From assembly GCA_018334775.1 (NCBI GenBank), contig JAGXLJ010000062.1, positions 1 to 6,937 on the forward strand: a stretch of DNA of 6,937 bases, in the 5' to 3' direction. The notes beneath the pieces are model-generated. The model was not told the DNA's origin, searched no databases, and worked only from the letters and a program-made list of their open reading frames with translations. This document shows positions 5,250 through 6,937 of the stretch, piece after piece (positions within the stretch are counted from its first letter, which is position 1; the number at the start of each line of letters is the position of its first letter). Source of the stretch: Halodesulfurarchaeum sp. Its GTDB lineage: Archaea > Halobacteriota > Halobacteria > Halobacteriales > Halobacteriaceae. Both the position numbers and the translations under genes were made by a program.

Positions 5250-5528
5250 TCACCCGATATTGAGATCGCTAGTACCGGTTCCGTCTTCGTCCCACTCCAA
5301 CTCGAACTCGAGTTCTATCTCCGTTGATCCCCCAGACTTCGACGTTTCGCGTTCGACCTCGACCTCAAACTCGACGCTCTTCGGGGGCGTGAGTGTCACC
5401 GACTCGGTACCGGATTTGAGGGTGAATTCATCACCGGACTCCAAGTGGTCCGCGACCGTTCGAAGGTACTGTGCAACTTTACCTGTGTCCATGTTCCGTT
5501 CGAATTCGAACAGTATCTCTTCGGGCAT
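5250..5528 (-). CDS. amphi-Trp domain-containing protein
   Basis: A small acidic protein of 92 residues. MPEEILFEFERNMDTGKVAQYLRTVADHLESG (1-32) followed by beta-strand-like repeats GDEFTLKSGTESVTLTPP (32-49), SVEFEVEVERE (51-61) and TEIELEFELEWDED (69-82, W79) is the pattern of the amphi-Trp domain family. The domain is widespread in haloarchaea and some bacteria and has no established function. The alternating polar/hydrophobic strands suggest an amphipathic sheet. I chose the ATG at 5528 because MPEEILF is the usual beginning. An ATG at 5585 would add 19 unlike residues and would lie too close behind the TATA-like box at 5591-5602 to be transcribed from it. It is convergent with ppk2, and the VWA gene is 218 bp upstream on the same strand. 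No link to polyP is shown. Confidence 0.85.
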   Translation of the reverse strand: MPEEILFEFERNMDTGKVAQYLRTVADHLESGDEFTLKSGTESVTLTPPKSVEFEVEVERETSKSGGSTEIELEFELEWDEDGTGTSDLNIG

Positions 5529-5590
5529 CCCCCGATATACGATGGACAGGCTATTGACTATGCGTATCTGTACAACCCATGACACAGTTG

Positions 5591-5602
5591 ACTAATATAG
5601 TT
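5591..5602 (-). promoter_or_regulatory. candidate TATA box for the amphi-Trp gene
   Basis: The minus strand reads AACTATATTAGT, centred at about 5597. It predicts a transcript starting near 5571 with a leader of about 40 bases to the ATG at 5528. This supports the shorter start and a transcription unit separate from the VWA gene. The rest of the 5529-5746 gap shows no other gene. Confidence 0.4.
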
Positions 5603-5746
5603 AATGACAGTACTATTGCCAGCATACTAGAACGACGATAGGTTGGTAACTACACCCTCTACATTCGGCACGCCGCTCGTTCCAATCTGTAGTGATATCC
5701 CCCGGAGCCATACAGACTGCCCTCTCGCCAACTCAGAGCGGACGAG

Positions 5747-6937
5747 TCACAGTCCGGTCAGAAGACTCGCGAACTGTTCGAGCCGATCGTCGATGGCGTC
5801 GACGTCGTAGACCGCCGCCTGTCGTTCATAATACGCCGCCAGCGCCGATGCATCAGGCGCTAACGTCCCGGGATCACAGTCGGTCGCGATAGTCAACGAG
5901 CACACAGGAGCGTACGATGCCTGGAGCTCGCGCGTGACCGCCTCGATGTCGCTGGGGCGGTCGTCGGTGACGGTGATGATCAGTGGGTCGTCACGCTGTG
6001 TCTCGACAACCGTCCGGGCGAGCCCGATTGCTTCGGCTAGCGGTGTCCCCCCACCGCAGTCAGTATCCAGTAGCGTCGTCTGGACGTGACGCGACTCGAC
6101 AGCGAACGGCTTCACAAGGCGAGCGTGGCCGTTGATGAAGTCGATGACGGCGACGCGAATCCCCAGCCCTTCGGCCGCGACAGCCAGCCGGGCCACTGCC
6201 TCTGTGGCCAGCTCGATCTTCGGGGGGTCGCCGTTACGCATCGATCCTGACCGGTCCAGCACGAGCACGAGTGCGTAGCGCTTCTCCCGACCCGGGGTCG
6301 GTGTTTCACAGACTCGCGGGTCGCCGATGGCGAGCCGATGGCCGGCACGAGTATCGTACCGGCCGGCTGTCAGCCCGGTCCGGGTTCCTCGCTGACGATC
6401 CATCGCGAGTTCCTTTTCGAGGACCCGCGCGACGCGGGCGGCACCGTCCTCAATCGCACCCCACTGGCTTGGTGGCACGACATCGTCGCTGACAGGAACG
6501 ATTTCGACATCGTCGAGAGACCCTGGTCCAGCACCGTTCCCACCTGACTTCGTCTCAGTTGATGGCTCGGATTCGTGCTTCTGATGGTCCTCATCGCTCT
6601 GGTGCCGCCGATCGGGGACGTCGCCGAGTTTGCGGAGCTCTCGCTCGACAGCCTCCCGATCGACCTGCTCTCGCGTCGCCTCTTGATGGGCGACCTCCCG
6701 GTCATGGTCGAGCGCCTGCTCGTACTCCGCCGGCGACGGTGCGGCCCCCTCGACGCTCTTGTGCGCTGGCCCCGGCGCTGGTCCGTCCGATGCTGCGGCT
6801 TCGATATCTCCACCGTGACGCTCCATCGTGTCCTCCTCGCCAGACAGCTCCCGGTCGTCCGACCGACTGCTCGGATCATCAGTCCCTGCCGATTCGGTGG
6901 CTGTCCCCCCGCCTTCGAACACGTCGAGTGACCTTCC
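5747..6937 (-). CDS. von Willebrand factor A domain protein, CobT/BchD/NorD-like, probably 5'-truncated by the window
   Basis: The frame is open to the window edge. A GTG at 6922 could be a start (391 residues, with GGAAGG 9 bases upstream), but the five in-frame codons before it (GRSLD) and the low-complexity beginning make an internal position likely. Numbering from that GTG: residues 1-145 are acidic, Gly/Ser/Gln/His-rich and look disordered, with a charged helical stretch at about 63-100. A linker DRQRGTRTGLTAGRYDTR (175-192) resembles the region preceding the VWA domain in CobT-like proteins. The VWA domain (about 215-391) has a complete MIDAS: DRSGS (D223, S225, S227), T293 in GGGTPL, and D320 in TVTDDRPSD. 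Relatives are chelatase subunits (CobT, BchD) and NorD-type proteins that act with MoxR-type AAA+ ATPases. A partner ATPase gene would be expected upstream, outside the window. Substrate unknown. Confidence 0.8.
   Translation of the reverse strand, partial: GRSLDVFEGGGTATESAGTDDPSSRSDDRELSGEEDTMERHGGDIEAAASDGPAPGPAHKSVEGAAPSPAEYEQALDHDREVAHQEATREQVDREAVERELRKLGDVPDRRHQSDEDHQKHESEPSTETKSGGNGAGPGSLDDVEIVPVSDDVVPPSQWGAIEDGAARVARVLEKELAMDRQRGTRTGLTAGRYDTRAGHRLAIGDPRVCETPTPGREKRYALVLVLDRSGSMRNGDPPKIELATEAVARLAVAAEGLGIRVAVIDFINGHARLVKPFAVESRHVQTTLLDTDCGGGTPLAEAIGLARTVVETQRDDPLIITVTDDRPSDIEAVTRELQASYAPVCSLTIATDCDPGTLAPDASALAAYYERQAAVYDVDAIDDRLEQFASLLTGL

Noticed and set aside
5238..5253. Hairpin GTGAGA-GATT-TCTCAC at the amphi-Trp stop codon
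   Set aside because: It overlaps the stop codon and is not followed by a T-run on the minus strand, so calling it a terminator is not justified.
1..6937. CRISPR array, defence system or replication origin
   Set aside because: No spaced direct repeats, cas-like or defence-associated domains, or orc/cdc6-type gene or origin repeats were seen.

Overview
The window reads as chromosome of an extremely halophilic archaeon (class Halobacteria). The evidence is a GC-rich sequence with GC-rich third codon positions, Asp/Glu-rich proteins with acidic tails, TATA boxes about 25 bp upstream of start codons (leaderless transcription), a T-run terminator, and an amphi-Trp domain protein, a family common in haloarchaea. 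I cannot name the species.

Layout. Bases 1-93 look like the right end of an IS200/IS605 (IS1341-type, tnpB) element: two back-to-back hairpins and a GAGGATGTCAC end, the 3' part of an omega RNA (reRNA). A small minus-strand ORF (90-329) runs into this end and takes its stop codon from it, so it may be a gene truncated by the insertion. Next come a CHAD-domain protein (473-1381, minus) and polyphosphate kinase 1 (1569-3806, minus). A 413-bp AT-rich divergent intergenic region follows, then a class I-type PPK2 kinase (4220-5110, plus). After a hairpin between convergent genes come an amphi-Trp domain protein (5250-5528, minus) and a von Willebrand factor A protein of the CobT/BchD/NorD type (5747 to the right edge, minus), which probably continues outside the window.

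How the genes fit together. The centre is a compact polyphosphate module. PPK1 makes polyP from ATP (reversibly), PPK2 can use polyP to phosphorylate nucleotides (or run in reverse), and the CHAD protein is a likely polyP-binding or granule-associated factor. They do not form one operon: ppk1 ends in a T7 tract, the CHAD gene has its own TATA box at the leaderless distance, and ppk2 is divergent. Coordination would therefore have to come from shared regulators, for which the ppk1-ppk2 intergenic region holds a candidate inverted repeat. The amphi-Trp and VWA genes have no demonstrated link to polyP.

I found no tRNA, rRNA, CRISPR array or replication origin. The families are recognisable. The less ordinary points are the three-part polyP module, the IS junction with its small interrupted ORF, and the intergenic motifs.
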